Of a stretch of DNA of 64,000 bases, positions 31,495 through 41,190 are shown piece by piece. Origin of the DNA: Noviherbaspirillum humi. Its GTDB lineage: Bacteria > Pseudomonadota > Gammaproteobacteria > Burkholderiales > Burkholderiaceae_D. Location: assembly GCF_900188095.1 (NCBI RefSeq), contig NZ_FZOT01000002.1:62001-126000 (forward strand). The letters run 5' to 3'. Below the pieces are notes generated by a model. It was given only the letters and a program-made list of their open reading frames with translations. It ran no database searches and had not been told where the DNA came from. Within the stretch, counting starts at the first letter, position 1; every line of letters starts with the position of its first letter. The position numbers and the translations under genes are program-made.

Positions 31495-33909
31495 CTATCG
31501 TCCGTGCCAGTACCGCGCCTGCTCGCGGCGGTATTCGCTTACCTGGAGTTCCTTGCCGAAGCGAAGGCTGATGGCGCCAGACTCGTCGCTGCGCAGGCGC
31601 CGGATGCCGTACCGGCCATAGCGCTCATACACCTCCGCCTTGGGATGGTTGTAGCGGTTGCGATAGCCGACCTGGAACAGCGCGATCTCCGGCTTCACCG
31701 CTGACAGAAAGGCGGCGGTGGACGAGGTGCCGCTGCCGTGATGCGGCGCCAGCAGCACCGTCGCTTCAAGGCGCTCCCTTGCCCCCTCCAGCAATTCGGC
31801 TTCCTGCACCGCCTCGATGTCGCCCGGCAGCAGCAGCGACCGGCCGCCCCGGCTGATGCGCAGGGTGCAGCTGCGCGCATTCGGCTTCCACTTGACGCTT
31901 TCGTAGATGGAGGCGGACGGATGCAGCATCTCGAAGCGCACGCCATCCCACTCCCAGGTTTGCCCGGCGAGGCAGCGTTCATGGCGCGGACTGGCTTGCA
32001 CGATCGCGTTGTGAGGCGGCAGCGAGGACGATACCCAATCCACCCGCAACTCACGCAGCAGCGACAGCGCGCCGCCGGAATGGTCATTGTCGCTGTGGGA
32101 TACGACGATGCCATCCAGCGCCTGGATGCCCCGGCTGCGCAGATAAGGCAGGATGACGCGATTGCCGCCGTCCGACTCGCCCGAATAGGCAGGACCGGTG
32201 TCGTACAGCAAGCGGTGCCCGTTGGTCTCGATCAGCACCGCCATGCCCTGGCCGACATCGAAGGCAGTGGCCCAGAATTCACCGGCGGCAGGCCGTGCCG
32301 GCGCCTGCAGCAACAACGGCAGCCAGGTCAGCACGCCCAGCCAGCGCAGCGGCCAGCCGCGCGGCGCGAGCAGCCACAGCATGCCGATGCAGGCCAGGGC
32401 AAACATCCACCAGGCAGGCGCAGGCGCCGACCAAACCGCCATCGGTGTATCGACCAGCCAGGACAAGGCCTGCGCCAGCCAGGCGACCAGCGCATGCGCC
32501 GCTTGCAGCAGCCAGGCGCAGAGCGGCGCCGGGAGGATGCTGCCCGCCAGCGCCAGCGGCGTCACCAGAAGGCTCACCAGCGGAATGGCGATGGCATTGG
32601 CCAGCGGGCTGATCAGCGATATCTGCGAGAACAGCAGCAGGGTCAGCGGCACCAGGCCGACGGTGACCGCATACTGCGTATGGGCGGCGCTGCGCAAGAT
32701 GCGCCGCCAGGCCGGCGCATCGTTCGCATGGCCTTCATTGATGCGTCCCACCGACGCATAGAGAATCACCGCCACCGCGCCGAAGGACAGCCAGAATCCC
32801 GGCCACAGCACGGCCCAGGGGTCGAACAACAGGACCACCGCAAGCGCCAGGCACAGCACATGGGACACGCTGACGATGCGGCCGCTCCACATCGCCAGCG
32901 CCACCACTGACAGCATGTAGAGGGTGCGCTGGGCCGGCACCCCGAACCCGGCGAGCAGAACGTACACCAGAGCGGCCAGCGCGCCCGCCAGCGCCGCCAC
33001 GCTTTGCGCCGGCAGCAGCAGCGGCAGGCTGGCGCGGGTGAAGAAGGAGCGCCGCCACAGTGCTGCGGCGAACGCCGCTGCCATGCCCGCCACCATGGTG
33101 ATGTGCAGTCCGGAGATCGATATCAGGTGGCCGATGCCGCTGCGCGTGAAGAGCTTCCAGTCGTCGCCATCGAGCCCGCGCTGGTCGCCAATGACCAGCG
33201 CCACGATGACCGGCGCATAGCGCTTCCCTTCAAGGGCATGCTCGATGCGGTCGCGCAGCCAGCCGCGGCTGCGTTCGACCAGGGTGCCGAACCCGGCGAC
33301 GAAATCATCATGCCTGCGGTTGGGAGAGGTAGCCGACGACGGTCGCACATAGCCGACTGCGCGCTGTCCCTGTTCCAGCATCCAGGCTTCATAGTCGAAG
33401 CCATCCGGGTTGGCATTGCCATGCGGTCGCCGCAGGCGCACCGTCAGCTGCCAGCGCTCGCCCGGCTTCAGATGCGGCACCGCTTCCCCGGGCCGGCCGC
33501 GAAATCCGCCATACCAGGCGAGCGCCAGGTTTTTCGGCAAGAGCGAGGGATCGGCGCCGGCCTGCACCGCCTCCACGCGAAAGTTGAAGCGAATGCCGTC
33601 CTCGAAGCGAAACGGAAGGCTGGAGACGATGCCGGTGACGCGGACATCCTTGCCTTCCACGTCCAGCGGCAAGCCTTCCGACAGGCGCCATTGGGCGAGG
33701 CCGGCGGCCCAGGCAAAGCCGAACACGAGGCCGGCGAGCAGGCGGCAGACCGCCCCGGCCCAGCGGCGTTTTTTGCCCAAAAATCCTGAGAGGATGAACA
33801 GCAAGAGGAAAGCCGCCGCCAGCAGACACGCCTCGGAAAGCGTGGGCAAGCGGGCCTGCCGCTGCAGCAGAAACACCCCCATCGTCAACCCGATGACGGC
33901 GCTGCGCAT
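31495..33909 (-). CDS. comEC: DNA internalization competence protein ComEC/Rec2
   Basis: Inner-membrane channel that brings single-stranded DNA into the cytoplasm during natural transformation. It has 804 residues. The order is N-terminal membrane helices with a DUF4131 soluble insert, the Competence domain (FTRSGIGHLISISGLHITMVAG), many transmembrane helices, and a C-terminal metallo-beta-lactamase-like domain with VVSHSDNDHSGG and APHHGSGTS. The domain set is complete, so it is probably functional. No other competence genes are in the window. It begins 3 bp after tatD ends. Confidence 0.93.
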   Translation of the reverse strand: MRSAVIGLTMGVFLLQRQARLPTLSEACLLAAAFLLLFILSGFLGKKRRWAGAVCRLLAGLVFGFAWAAGLAQWRLSEGLPLDVEGKDVRVTGIVSSLPFRFEDGIRFNFRVEAVQAGADPSLLPKNLALAWYGGFRGRPGEAVPHLKPGERWQLTVRLRRPHGNANPDGFDYEAWMLEQGQRAVGYVRPSSATSPNRRHDDFVAGFGTLVERSRGWLRDRIEHALEGKRYAPVIVALVIGDQRGLDGDDWKLFTRSGIGHLISISGLHITMVAGMAAAFAAALWRRSFFTRASLPLLLPAQSVAALAGALAALVYVLLAGFGVPAQRTLYMLSVVALAMWSGRIVSVSHVLCLALAVVLLFDPWAVLWPGFWLSFGAVAVILYASVGRINEGHANDAPAWRRILRSAAHTQYAVTVGLVPLTLLLFSQISLISPLANAIAIPLVSLLVTPLALAGSILPAPLCAWLLQAAHALVAWLAQALSWLVDTPMAVWSAPAPAWWMFALACIGMLWLLAPRGWPLRWLGVLTWLPLLLQAPARPAAGEFWATAFDVGQGMAVLIETNGHRLLYDTGPAYSGESDGGNRVILPYLRSRGIQALDGIVVSHSDNDHSGGALSLLRELRVDWVSSSLPPHNAIVQASPRHERCLAGQTWEWDGVRFEMLHPSASIYESVKWKPNARSCTLRISRGGRSLLLPGDIEAVQEAELLEGARERLEATVLLAPHHGSGTSSTAAFLSAVKPEIALFQVGYRNRYNHPKAEVYERYGRYGIRRLRSDESGAISLRFGKELQVSEYRREQARYWHGR

Positions 33910-33912
33910 GGA

Positions 33913-34710
33913 TCAGTTCAGCGCGGACAGTCTCGGCAGCGCCGAGCGGGCATTGGCGCTGGTGGCCAGCGCGATGTCCTCGGGCGTCATGCCGCGCAGC
34001 TCGGCCAGCGCGGCGCCGATGCGAGGCAATTCTTCCGGCGTATTGCGCCCCGGATGCAGCCAGGCGGGCGCAATGTCCGGGGCATCGGTTTCGAGCACGA
34101 TGGCGTCCAGCGGCAGCGAGGTGGCGAGGCGGCGAATCTGCAGCGCCCGGGTGAAGGTCATGGCGCCGCCGAAGCCAAGCCGGAAGCCGAGGTCGATGAA
34201 AGTCTGCGCCTGCTGGAAACTGCCGTTGAAGGCATGGGCGATGCCGCCGGCGGGACGGATCTGGCGCAGGTGCTTGAGTATGACGTCCTGCGAGCGGCGC
34301 ACATGCAGCAGCACCGGCAGGCCGAAGTCGCGGGCGATGCGCAGCTGCTCGCGGTAGAAATGCGCCTGCTTGTCGCGCATCTCGGCCGTGCACAGCGCCG
34401 GAATGAAAAAATCGAGGCCGATCTCGCCGATCGCCACCAAGTTCGGATCGCCGATGGCAGCCTCCACCGCCGAGCGCAGGGCATCGAGATCGCTTTCCTC
34501 CGCCTGCGGCACGAAGATAGGATGAATGCCGAGGGCATGGACGCAGTTGTCATGCTGCGCCGACAGCGTCGATACGGCAGAGAAGTTCACCACGCCGACC
34601 GCCGGAATGACGATGCAGGACACGCCGTTCTCCGCCGCCCGCGCCGCCACCTCGCCCGATTCGGGGCCGAACTCGCTGGCATCGAGGTGGCAGTGGGTGT
34701 CAGTCCACAT
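33913..34710 (-). CDS. tatD: TatD-family metal-dependent DNase
   Basis: 265 residues of the amidohydrolase-like TIM barrel. Metal ligands are DTHCHLD near the start, GEIGLDFF (Glu), LHVRRSQDV and HAFNGS (His), and [11 protein letters not shown] (Asp). Its ATG at 34710 overlaps the end of lolD by 11 bp, which suggests coupling; a start six codons upstream is possible. TatD proteins act in DNA repair and fragmentation. The position next to lolCD is common in betaproteobacteria. Confidence 0.92.
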   Translation of the reverse strand: MWTDTHCHLDASEFGPESGEVAARAAENGVSCIVIPAVGVVNFSAVSTLSAQHDNCVHALGIHPIFVPQAEESDLDALRSAVEAAIGDPNLVAIGEIGLDFFIPALCTAEMRDKQAHFYREQLRIARDFGLPVLLHVRRSQDVILKHLRQIRPAGGIAHAFNGSFQQAQTFIDLGFRLGFGGAMTFTRALQIRRLATSLPLDAIVLETDAPDIAPAWLHPGRNTPEELPRIGAALAELRGMTPEDIALATSANARSALPRLSALN

Positions 34711-35401
34711 ACGGCTGCAAGCCTTCATCGGACAGGCGCAGCACCCGGTCGCAGCGCCGCGCCAGTTCGATGTCGTGGGTGACGATGACGAAGGCGGTGC
34801 CGAGGGTGCGCGACAGCTCCAGCATCAGGTCGAAGGTGGCGTGGGCGGTATGCCGGTCGAGGTTGCCGGTCGGCTCGTCGGCCAGCACGCAGGCCGGCTG
34901 GGTCACCAGCGCCCGTGCCAGCGCCACCCGCTGGCGTTCGCCGCCGGACAGCTCGCCCGGCACATGACTGACCCGCTTGCCCAGACCGACCCGTTCCAGG
35001 ATGACCCGCGCCGATTCGTGCGCCGCGCTGCGCGGCGTGCGGCGAATCATCAGCGGCATGCCGACATTGTCCAGCGCCGAGAACTCCGGCAGCAGGTGGT
35101 GGAACTGGTAGACGAAGCCGAGACCGCGGTTGCGCAGCTCGCCGCGCGCCTTGTCGCCGAGGGCGGCGAAATCCTGGCCGAGCAGGCTGACGCTGCCGCT
35201 GCTCGGTGAATCCAGTCCGCCGAGCACGTGCAGCAGGGTCGACTTGCCGGAGCCCGAGGCGCCGACAATGGCCACGCGCTCGCCGCGATGCACCTCGAAA
35301 TCGATGCTGCGCAACACCTCCACGGCATATTTGCCTTGCGTGTAGGTCTTGGCCAAGCCGCGGCAGGACAGCACCGCCTGATCCGTGCGAAGGTCACTCA
35401 T
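34700..35401 (-). CDS. lolD: Lipoprotein-releasing ABC ATPase LolD
   Basis: ATPase of the LolCDE complex that extracts outer-membrane lipoproteins from the inner membrane and hands them to LolA. It has 233 residues. Walker A is [10 protein letters not shown], the Q-loop is [12 protein letters not shown], the signature is [15 protein letters not shown] and Walker B is [11 protein letters not shown]. The LolD-specific [13 protein letters not shown] is present. Its ATG overlaps the lolC stop by 8 bp (ATGAGTGA), so translation is coupled. Confidence 0.97.
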   Translation of the reverse strand: MSDLRTDQAVLSCRGLAKTYTQGKYAVEVLRSIDFEVHRGERVAIVGASGSGKSTLLHVLGGLDSPSSGSVSLLGQDFAALGDKARGELRNRGLGFVYQFHHLLPEFSALDNVGMPLMIRRTPRSAAHESARVILERVGLGKRVSHVPGELSGGERQRVALARALVTQPACVLADEPTGNLDRHTAHATFDLMLELSRTLGTAFVIVTHDIELARRCDRVLRLSDEGLQPYVD

Positions 35402-36659
35402 AGCGCAGCGCCTCCGCCGGCTTCACCGACGCCGCGCGCCAGCTGGGATACAAGGTGGCGACGAAGGCCAGCACCACCGCCACGCCGCCGATGGTATAGA
35501 CATCGGCCCAGCGAAGATCGGAAGGCAGTTCGGTGATCAGGTAAATGTCCTTGGACAGGAACTGCACGCCCAGCAGATGCTCGATGAAAGGCACGATGAC
35601 GTCGATGTTGAGCGCCACCAGCACGCCGAGGCCGACGCCGATCGCCGTCCCGAACAGCCCTACCAGCGCACCCTGGATCATGAATATTTTCATGATGGAC
35701 GTCGGCGAGGCGCCGATGGTGCGCAGGATGGCGATATCGGCCTGCTTGTCGGTCACCGTCATCACCAGGGTGGACACCAGGTTGAACGCGGCGACGGCGA
35801 TGATCAGGGTGAGGATGATGAACATCATGCGCTTTTCGGTCTGCACCGCCGCGAACCAGGTTTTGTTCTGCTTCGACCAGTCGAGGATGTAGACATTGCC
35901 GGTAAGGATGCGCGACAGCTCCTGCGCCACCTCCGGCGCCCGCTGCATGTCCTGGATGCGCAGGCGCAGGCCGGACGGCGCGCTCAGCTGGAAAAGGCGC
36001 ATGGCGTCGTCGATATGCACGAAGGCCAGCGCCGCATCGTATTCATGATGGCCGGCCTCGAAGATGCCGGCGACGGTGAACTGCTTCAGCCGCGGCAGCA
36101 CCCCGGCCGGCGTAACGGTGCCCTGCGGCGCGATCATCGTCACCTTGTCGCCCACCTGCAGGCGCAGGCCTTGCGCCAGTTCCTTGCCGAGCACGATATT
36201 GAATTCACCCGGCTTCAGGTCGTCGAAGCTGCCCTGCTTCACCTGCTTGGCGACGTCCGACACCTTGGGTTCTTCCTCCGGCAGCACGCCGCGGATGATG
36301 GCGCCGCGCACCGTGTCGCCATGGGTCAGCATGGCCTGGGCGGCGACATAGGGCGCGGCACCCTTGACTTCCTTGTTCCGGAAGGCTTCCTGAGCGGTGA
36401 GGCGCCAGTCCGGCATGGAGCCGGTGGCGTCGAACACTTCGATATGGGACAGCACCGACAGCATGCGGTCGCGCACTTCCTTCTGGAAGCCGTTCATCAC
36501 CGACAGCACCACGATCAGGGCGGCGACACCCAGGGCGATGCCGGCCATGGAGATCAGCGAGATGAAGGAGATGAAGCTGTTGCGGCCATTGCGGCGGCCG
36601 GCGCGGGTATAGCGCATGCCGACCAGCCATTCGAATGGCATGTTCTTAACGATACTCAA
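35394..36659 (-). CDS. lolC: Lipoprotein-releasing permease LolC/LolE
   Basis: Four-helix permease of the Lol ABC transporter. From TTG 36659 it has 421 residues. I prefer this start because AGGAG lies seven bases upstream, whereas ATG 36641 ([15 protein letters not shown]) has only a weak site. One membrane helix follows [31 protein letters not shown], then a periplasmic domain (about 50-270), then three C-terminal helices. Only one LolC/E-type permease is present, as in many betaproteobacteria, so a homodimer (LolF-like) arrangement is possible. Confidence 0.92.
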   Translation of the reverse strand: MSIVKNMPFEWLVGMRYTRAGRRNGRNSFISFISLISMAGIALGVAALIVVLSVMNGFQKEVRDRMLSVLSHIEVFDATGSMPDWRLTAQEAFRNKEVKGAAPYVAAQAMLTHGDTVRGAIIRGVLPEEEPKVSDVAKQVKQGSFDDLKPGEFNIVLGKELAQGLRLQVGDKVTMIAPQGTVTPAGVLPRLKQFTVAGIFEAGHHEYDAALAFVHIDDAMRLFQLSAPSGLRLRIQDMQRAPEVAQELSRILTGNVYILDWSKQNKTWFAAVQTEKRMMFIILTLIIAVAAFNLVSTLVMTVTDKQADIAILRTIGASPTSIMKIFMIQGALVGLFGTAIGVGLGVLVALNIDVIVPFIEHLLGVQFLSKDIYLITELPSDLRWADVYTIGGVAVVLAFVATLYPSWRAASVKPAEALRYE

Positions 36660-37215
36660 TAGAAAACTCCTGGAACCCGGGCAAGTGGGCGCTGCATGAG
36701 CCGCGCCGGGGATGGCCTGATTTGCAATTGCCGCGCAGACCGAAGTGTGCCACAAAGCTCGCGGCAGAACCGGAGTTGGCGCAAGCCGGAGTGCCGAAGG
36801 GGCAACAACCTGCTACTGACGTCATGACAAATCTGGATCAGGCCGCCGAGGCCGATTCGTTGTCAGCCATCAAATACATGCCCGACGGCAGGCATAAAGT
36901 GGTGAAGCGAAACCGACTCGCGATCACTCTACCTACTGTAGCCATGCGACTGACCCTGAATTCCCTCAAGTTTCTGAGCCTCGCCGCACGGCTGGGGTGG
37001 CATATGCTGGTATTGCGTTTCGTGCCGGAATATACGGCATGCGATTCGCCTCCTCCGACTGGGGCCGGAAGTCGCCAGCCACGGCTGGCGAAGATCTTGC
37101 GGCTGCCTGTCCGCGCATCGAGGCCCGTCCGGGCAGCGCGTCGGGAGAAGCGCGCCGCCTGACCGCGTTTGGTGGATCGGCGTCGGATCGCGGGCTTTGC
37201 CCTACAATCCACGCC
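36660..37215. other. 556-bp intergenic region with no supported gene
   Basis: Open frames exist on both strands but show no recognisable protein features and no ribosome-binding sites. Visible elements are the upstream region of lolC (divergent), a 20-bp palindrome at 37072-37091 and a -10-like TACAAT at 37203. It could hold promoters or the remains of a lost gene; the sequence does not decide. Confidence 0.5.
37072..37091. repeat. 20-bp palindrome upstream of the rpfE-like gene
   Basis: TCGCCAGCC-AC-GGCTGGCGA has two perfect 9-bp arms and a 2-bp centre. No T-run follows. With only two unpaired bases it would form a poor RNA hairpin, so a protein-binding site or a cruciform is more likely. 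Confidence 0.6.
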
Positions 37216-37218
37216 ATG
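37203..37218 (+). promoter_or_regulatory. -10 element directly before a possibly leaderless gene
   Basis: TACAAT (37203-37208) is followed by seven bases and then the ATG at 37216. This is close to the spacing seen before the gene at 9356. There is no Shine-Dalgarno sequence between them. Confidence 0.45.
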
Positions 37219-38265
37219 ACCCACCTCGACATTCTCGTTCCCTTCGGATTACCGCCGCCGGAATTCGCAAACGATCTGCTGCGGCAGCTGAATCTGCCGG
37301 CGCTAGCTGCCCTCCTCGCCAAATCGGCACCGACGCTCTCCACAGGCAACATGAATGGCGAGCAGTTTGCCCGCGCTCTGCCGCATGAAGCCTGGGTGGC
37401 GGAACGCTTCGGGTTGAGCGGACGCGGCAGCCCCGCGGTGGCCAGCCCGGTGATGCATGCCGCCGGACAGCCGCCTGAAGCCGGATACTGGTTCATGCTC
37501 AATCCGGTGCATTTCCATATCGCCCAGGACCATATCGTGCTGACCGACTCGCGCCGCCTCGGCCTCGGCGAGGAAGAGTCGCGCCAGTTATTCGCGATGG
37601 CGGCGGAATTGTTCGAGGAAGCGGGCAAGCCGCTGCGTTACGGCGATGCCGGCACCTGGTTCGCCCGCGCCGACGATTGGCGCGGCCTGCAGACCGCCAC
37701 GCCGGATGCCGCCAGCGGCCGCAACATCGACATCTGGATGCCCAGCGGCGACAGCGCGCGCGCTTGGCGCAAGCTGCAGAACGAGGTGCAGATGCATTGG
37801 TTCACCCATCCGCTGAATGCGCGGCGCGAGGCGGCCGGCGCCAAGCCGGTCAATTCGCTCTGGCTCTGGGGCGGAAGCGAGGCGCAAGCCGGCATCGCAG
37901 CGGGCTACACCCATGGCTACGGCGCCGCCACGCCCTGGCTGCGCAGTCTGCTCACTCGCCTGCCACAGCATGCGCCGGCCGGCACCGGCAGCGACCTGCT
38001 GGCCAACCCGCCGGCAAATGGCCTGCTGGTGTTGGACGAACTGATCGAGCCGGCGCTGGCCAACGACTGGGGCGACTGGGCGGCCCGAATGGAAAGCTTC
38101 GAGCGTGACTGGTTCGCCCCGCTGCTGGAAGGCCTGCGCAGCGCCAAGCTGGACCAGCTGTCGCTGACGCTGACGAACGATGGCAAGTCGGCCACATTTG
38201 CCGCCACCCGCCATTCCCTGAGAAAATTCTGGGTGAAACCTTCTCTCGCCCGCCTCGCCCCATGA
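37216..38265 (+). CDS. RpfE-like / phosphoglycerate-mutase-like protein of unknown function
   Basis: 349 residues, beginning MTHLDILVPFGLPPPEFAND. Proteins at this locus in Burkholderiales carry names such as 'RpfE-type regulatory protein' or phosphoglycerate mutase-like; I recall this and did not check it. Recognisable conserved parts are NPVHFHIAQDHIVLTD and SLWLWGGSEA. No metal-ligand set of the alkaline phosphatase superfamily is obvious. Its stop overlaps the recJ start by 4 bp (ATGA), so it is translationally coupled to recJ. The true function is unknown. Confidence 0.85.
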   Translation: MTHLDILVPFGLPPPEFANDLLRQLNLPALAALLAKSAPTLSTGNMNGEQFARALPHEAWVAERFGLSGRGSPAVASPVMHAAGQPPEAGYWFMLNPVHFHIAQDHIVLTDSRRLGLGEEESRQLFAMAAELFEEAGKPLRYGDAGTWFARADDWRGLQTATPDAASGRNIDIWMPSGDSARAWRKLQNEVQMHWFTHPLNARREAAGAKPVNSLWLWGGSEAQAGIAAGYTHGYGAATPWLRSLLTRLPQHAPAGTGSDLLANPPANGLLVLDELIEPALANDWGDWAARMESFERDWFAPLLEGLRSAKLDQLSLTLTNDGKSATFAATRHSLRKFWVKPSLARLAP

Positions 38266-39956
38266 CCCGCATCGCTACCCGTTCCTACCCGTTCCGCACT
38301 GCCGAATTGCTGCGCCAGCAGGGCATCCATCCGGTGCTGGCGCGCCTGTATGCGGCCCGCGGCCTGAGCGACGCGAAGGACGTGGCGAGCGAGCTGCAGG
38401 GGCTGATGAACCCGACGGGCCTGAAGGGCATAGCCGCTGCCGCTGCCTATCTCGCCGATGCCATCGATGCGCGACGCAAGCTGGTGATCATCGCCGACTA
38501 CGATTGCGACGGCGCCACCGCCTGCGCCGTCGGCCTGCGCGGGCTGCGCATGCTCGGCGCCCGCGTCGAGTACATCGTGCCCAACCGCTTCGAATACGGC
38601 TACGGCCTGACGCCGGAAATCGTGGAACTGGCGGTGCGGGAAAAGTCGCCCGACGTCATCGTCACCGTGGACAACGGCATCGCCAGCATCGACGGCGTGG
38701 CGGAAGCCAACCGGCGCGGCATCGACGTGGTGGTGACCGACCACCACCTCCCCGGCGCCACCCTGCCGGATGCACGTGTAATCGTCAATCCGAACCAGCC
38801 GGAGTGCGGCTTTCCCAGCAAGAACCTGGCTGGCGTCGGCGTCATGTTCTACGTGCTGCTGGCGCTGCGCGCCGAGCTGCGCCGCCGTGGCGTGTTCAGC
38901 GCCGAGACCCAGCCCAAGCTCGACACCCTGCTCGATCTGGTGGCGCTTGGCACCGTGGCCGACGTCGTCAAGCTGGATGGCAACAACCGTATCCTGGTAG
39001 CCCAGGGCCTGAAGCGCATGCGCGCCGGCCGCATGCATCCCGGCATCGCCGCCCTTTTCCGCGCCGCCGGCCGCGATCCGCGCCGCGCCACCCCGTTCGA
39101 CCTCGGCTTCGCCCTCGGCCCGCGCCTGAACGCAGCCGGCCGCCTGGCCGACATGTCGCTCGGCATCGAATGCCTGACGACCGACGACGAAGGCCGCGCC
39201 TGGGCCATTGCCCAGCAGCTCGACGGCATCAACCGCGAGCGGCGCGATATCGAGGCCGGCATGCAGGAAACCGCGCTGGCCCTGCTCGACAGCTACAACC
39301 CGGAGGACCGCACCACCATCGCGGTGTTCGACGATTCCTGGCATCAGGGGGTGATCGGCATCGTCGCCTCGCGCCTGAAGGAAAAGTTCTACCGACCCAC
39401 CATCACCTTCGCCCCGGCCGGCGATGGCGTGATCAAGGGCTCCGGCCGCTCCATCAACGGCTTTCATCTGCGCGATGCGCTCGACCTGGTATCGAAGAAC
39501 GCGCCCAGCCTGATCGACAAGTTCGGCGGCCATGCGATGGCAGCCGGCCTGTCGATCAAGGCCGATGCTTTCGATGCGTTCGCCGACGCCTTTGAAACCG
39601 TGGGCAGGGATTGGCTGGATCGAAACATGCTGGAGCGGGTGGTGGAAACCGACGGCCCGCTGGAAGATGCCTATTTCACCCCGCAGTTCATCGAGCTGCT
39701 GGATTCCCAGGTCTGGGGCCAGGGCTTCGCGCCGCCGCTGTTCTGCGACGACTTCCGCGTGCTGTCGCAGCGCATCCTGAAGGAAAAGCACCTGAAGCTG
39801 CTGCTGGAAAAGGACGGCCGCCGCTACGACGCCATCTGGTTCGGCCATGTCGACAGCCTGCCGGACGTCGCCCGCATCGCCTACCGCCTGGATGCCAATG
39901 AATACAATGGCATCACCCGGGTGCAGCTGATCGTCGAGCACGCCGAACCGGCCTGA
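38262..39956 (+). CDS. recJ: Single-stranded-DNA exonuclease RecJ
   Basis: 5'-3' exonuclease acting in recombination and mismatch repair. It has 564 residues. DHH-family motifs are IIADYDCDGATA (motif I), VDNGIAS, VVTDHHLPG (DHH), then VALGTVADVV. The DHHA1 part contains GSGRSINGFHLRDAL and FGGHAMAAG. The C-terminal OB fold ends with NGITRVQLIVEH. The gene overlaps the upstream rpfE-like gene by 4 bp and precedes prfB. Confidence 0.96.
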   Translation: MTRIATRSYPFRTAELLRQQGIHPVLARLYAARGLSDAKDVASELQGLMNPTGLKGIAAAAAYLADAIDARRKLVIIADYDCDGATACAVGLRGLRMLGARVEYIVPNRFEYGYGLTPEIVELAVREKSPDVIVTVDNGIASIDGVAEANRRGIDVVVTDHHLPGATLPDARVIVNPNQPECGFPSKNLAGVGVMFYVLLALRAELRRRGVFSAETQPKLDTLLDLVALGTVADVVKLDGNNRILVAQGLKRMRAGRMHPGIAALFRAAGRDPRRATPFDLGFALGPRLNAAGRLADMSLGIECLTTDDEGRAWAIAQQLDGINRERRDIEAGMQETALALLDSYNPEDRTTIAVFDDSWHQGVIGIVASRLKEKFYRPTITFAPAGDGVIKGSGRSINGFHLRDALDLVSKNAPSLIDKFGGHAMAAGLSIKADAFDAFADAFETVGRDWLDRNMLERVVETDGPLEDAYFTPQFIELLDSQVWGQGFAPPLFCDDFRVLSQRILKEKHLKLLLEKDGRRYDAIWFGHVDSLPDVARIAYRLDANEYNGITRVQLIVEHAEPA

Positions 39957-40017
39957 TCTTCAGCGCAACAGCGTCCAGATTCGCGCCGGCGACCGAGATG
40001 GAACCCCGCTGCCGGGT

Positions 40018-40023
40018 TATAAT
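40018..40023 (+). promoter_or_regulatory. -10 element of prfB
   Basis: TATAAT lies 32 bp before the prfB start codon. The -35 region (about 39995-40000) is not recognisable. The short leader is consistent with prfB having its own promoter separate from recJ. Confidence 0.5.
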
Positions 40024-40055
40024 GCAAGGTTTGATTTTTCATACCTTAGACGACC

Positions 40056-41160
40056 ATGGAAGCTGAACGCCTGAACGCCCTTTCCGCCCTGCTCTCCGAC
40101 CTGAGCAGCCGTGAAGCCGAACTTCGGAGGTATCTTTGACTTCGATGTGAAGTCGGAGAAACTCGAGCAAGTCAACGGCGAGCTGGAAGACCCCAACGTC
40201 TGGAACGACCCGAAGCGGGCGCAGGACTTGGGCAAGGAAAAGAAATCCCTGGAGGCCATCGTCCTCTCCCTGCAGAAGATCGAATCCGAGCTGCGCGACG
40301 CCAGCGATCTGTTCGAGATGGCGCGCGAGGAAAACGATGACGACACCCTGCAGGCCATCGAAGGCGACGCCGAGGAGTTGAAGAAGCAGGTGGAAGGCAT
40401 GGAATTCCGCCGCATGTTCAGCAACCCGATGGACCCCAACAATTGCTTCATCGACATCCAGGCCGGCGCCGGCGGCACCGAGGCGCAGGACTGGGCGTCG
40501 ATGCTGATGCGCCAGTATCTGCGCTATTGCGAGCGCAAGGGCTTCAAGACCGAGATCCTGGAAATTTCCGAGGGCGAGGTGGCCGGCATCAAGACCGTCA
40601 CCATCAAGGTCGAGGGTGAATACGCCTATGGCTTCCTGCGCACCGAGAGCGGCGTGCACCGGTTGGTGCGCAAGTCGCCGTTCGACTCCGCCAACGGTCG
40701 CCACACCTCTTTCTGCAGCGTGTTCGTGTATCCGGAAGTGGATGAGTCCATCGAGATCGAGATCAACCCGGCCGACGTGCGCACCGACACCTTCCGCGCA
40801 TCCGGCGCCGGCGGCCAGCACATCAACAAGACCGACTCCGCGGTTCGTCTCACGCACGCGCCGTCCGGCATCGTGGTTCAGTGCCAGAACGACCGCAGCC
40901 AGCACCGCAACCGGGCCGAGGCCTGGGCCATGCTGAAGTCGCGCCTGTACGAACTGGAACTGCGCAAGCGCATGAGCGAGCAGCAGAAAATGGAAGACGC
41001 CAAGACCGACATCGGCTGGGGCCATCAGATCCGCTCCTACGTGCTCGACCAGTCCCGCATCAAGGACCTGCGCACCAACCACGAGGTCGGCAACACCAAG
41101 GCGGTGCTCGACGGCGATCTCGACGATTTCATCGCCGCTTCCCTGAAGCAGGGCGTGTAA
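40056..41160 (+). CDS. prfB: Peptide chain release factor RF2 with programmed +1 frameshift
   Basis: Class 1 release factor for UGA and UAA. Translation starts at ATG 40056 and meets an in-frame TGA after 27 codons (40137-40139). A +1 shift at CTT-TGA-C reads GAC and continues from 40138 to 41160, giving 367 residues. The Shine-Dalgarno-like CGGAGG sits three bases before CTT, as in E. coli prfB. The full product has SPF ([13 protein letters not shown]) for stop recognition and GGQ (GAGGQHINK) for peptidyl-tRNA hydrolysis. RF2 therefore autoregulates by its own stop codon. Confidence 0.97.
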
Positions 41161-41190
41161 GCGCCACCGGAACCTTATCGATATTCATCC

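Noticed and set aside
36722-37162. 146-codon open frame between lolC and the rpfE-like gene
   Set aside because: No ribosome-binding site, irregular composition and no recognisable feature. Treated as non-coding.
40056-40139. Broken prfB (in-frame stop at codon 28)
   Set aside because: The stop is the conserved CTT-TGA-C programmed frameshift with its upstream CGGAGG, not a mutation.
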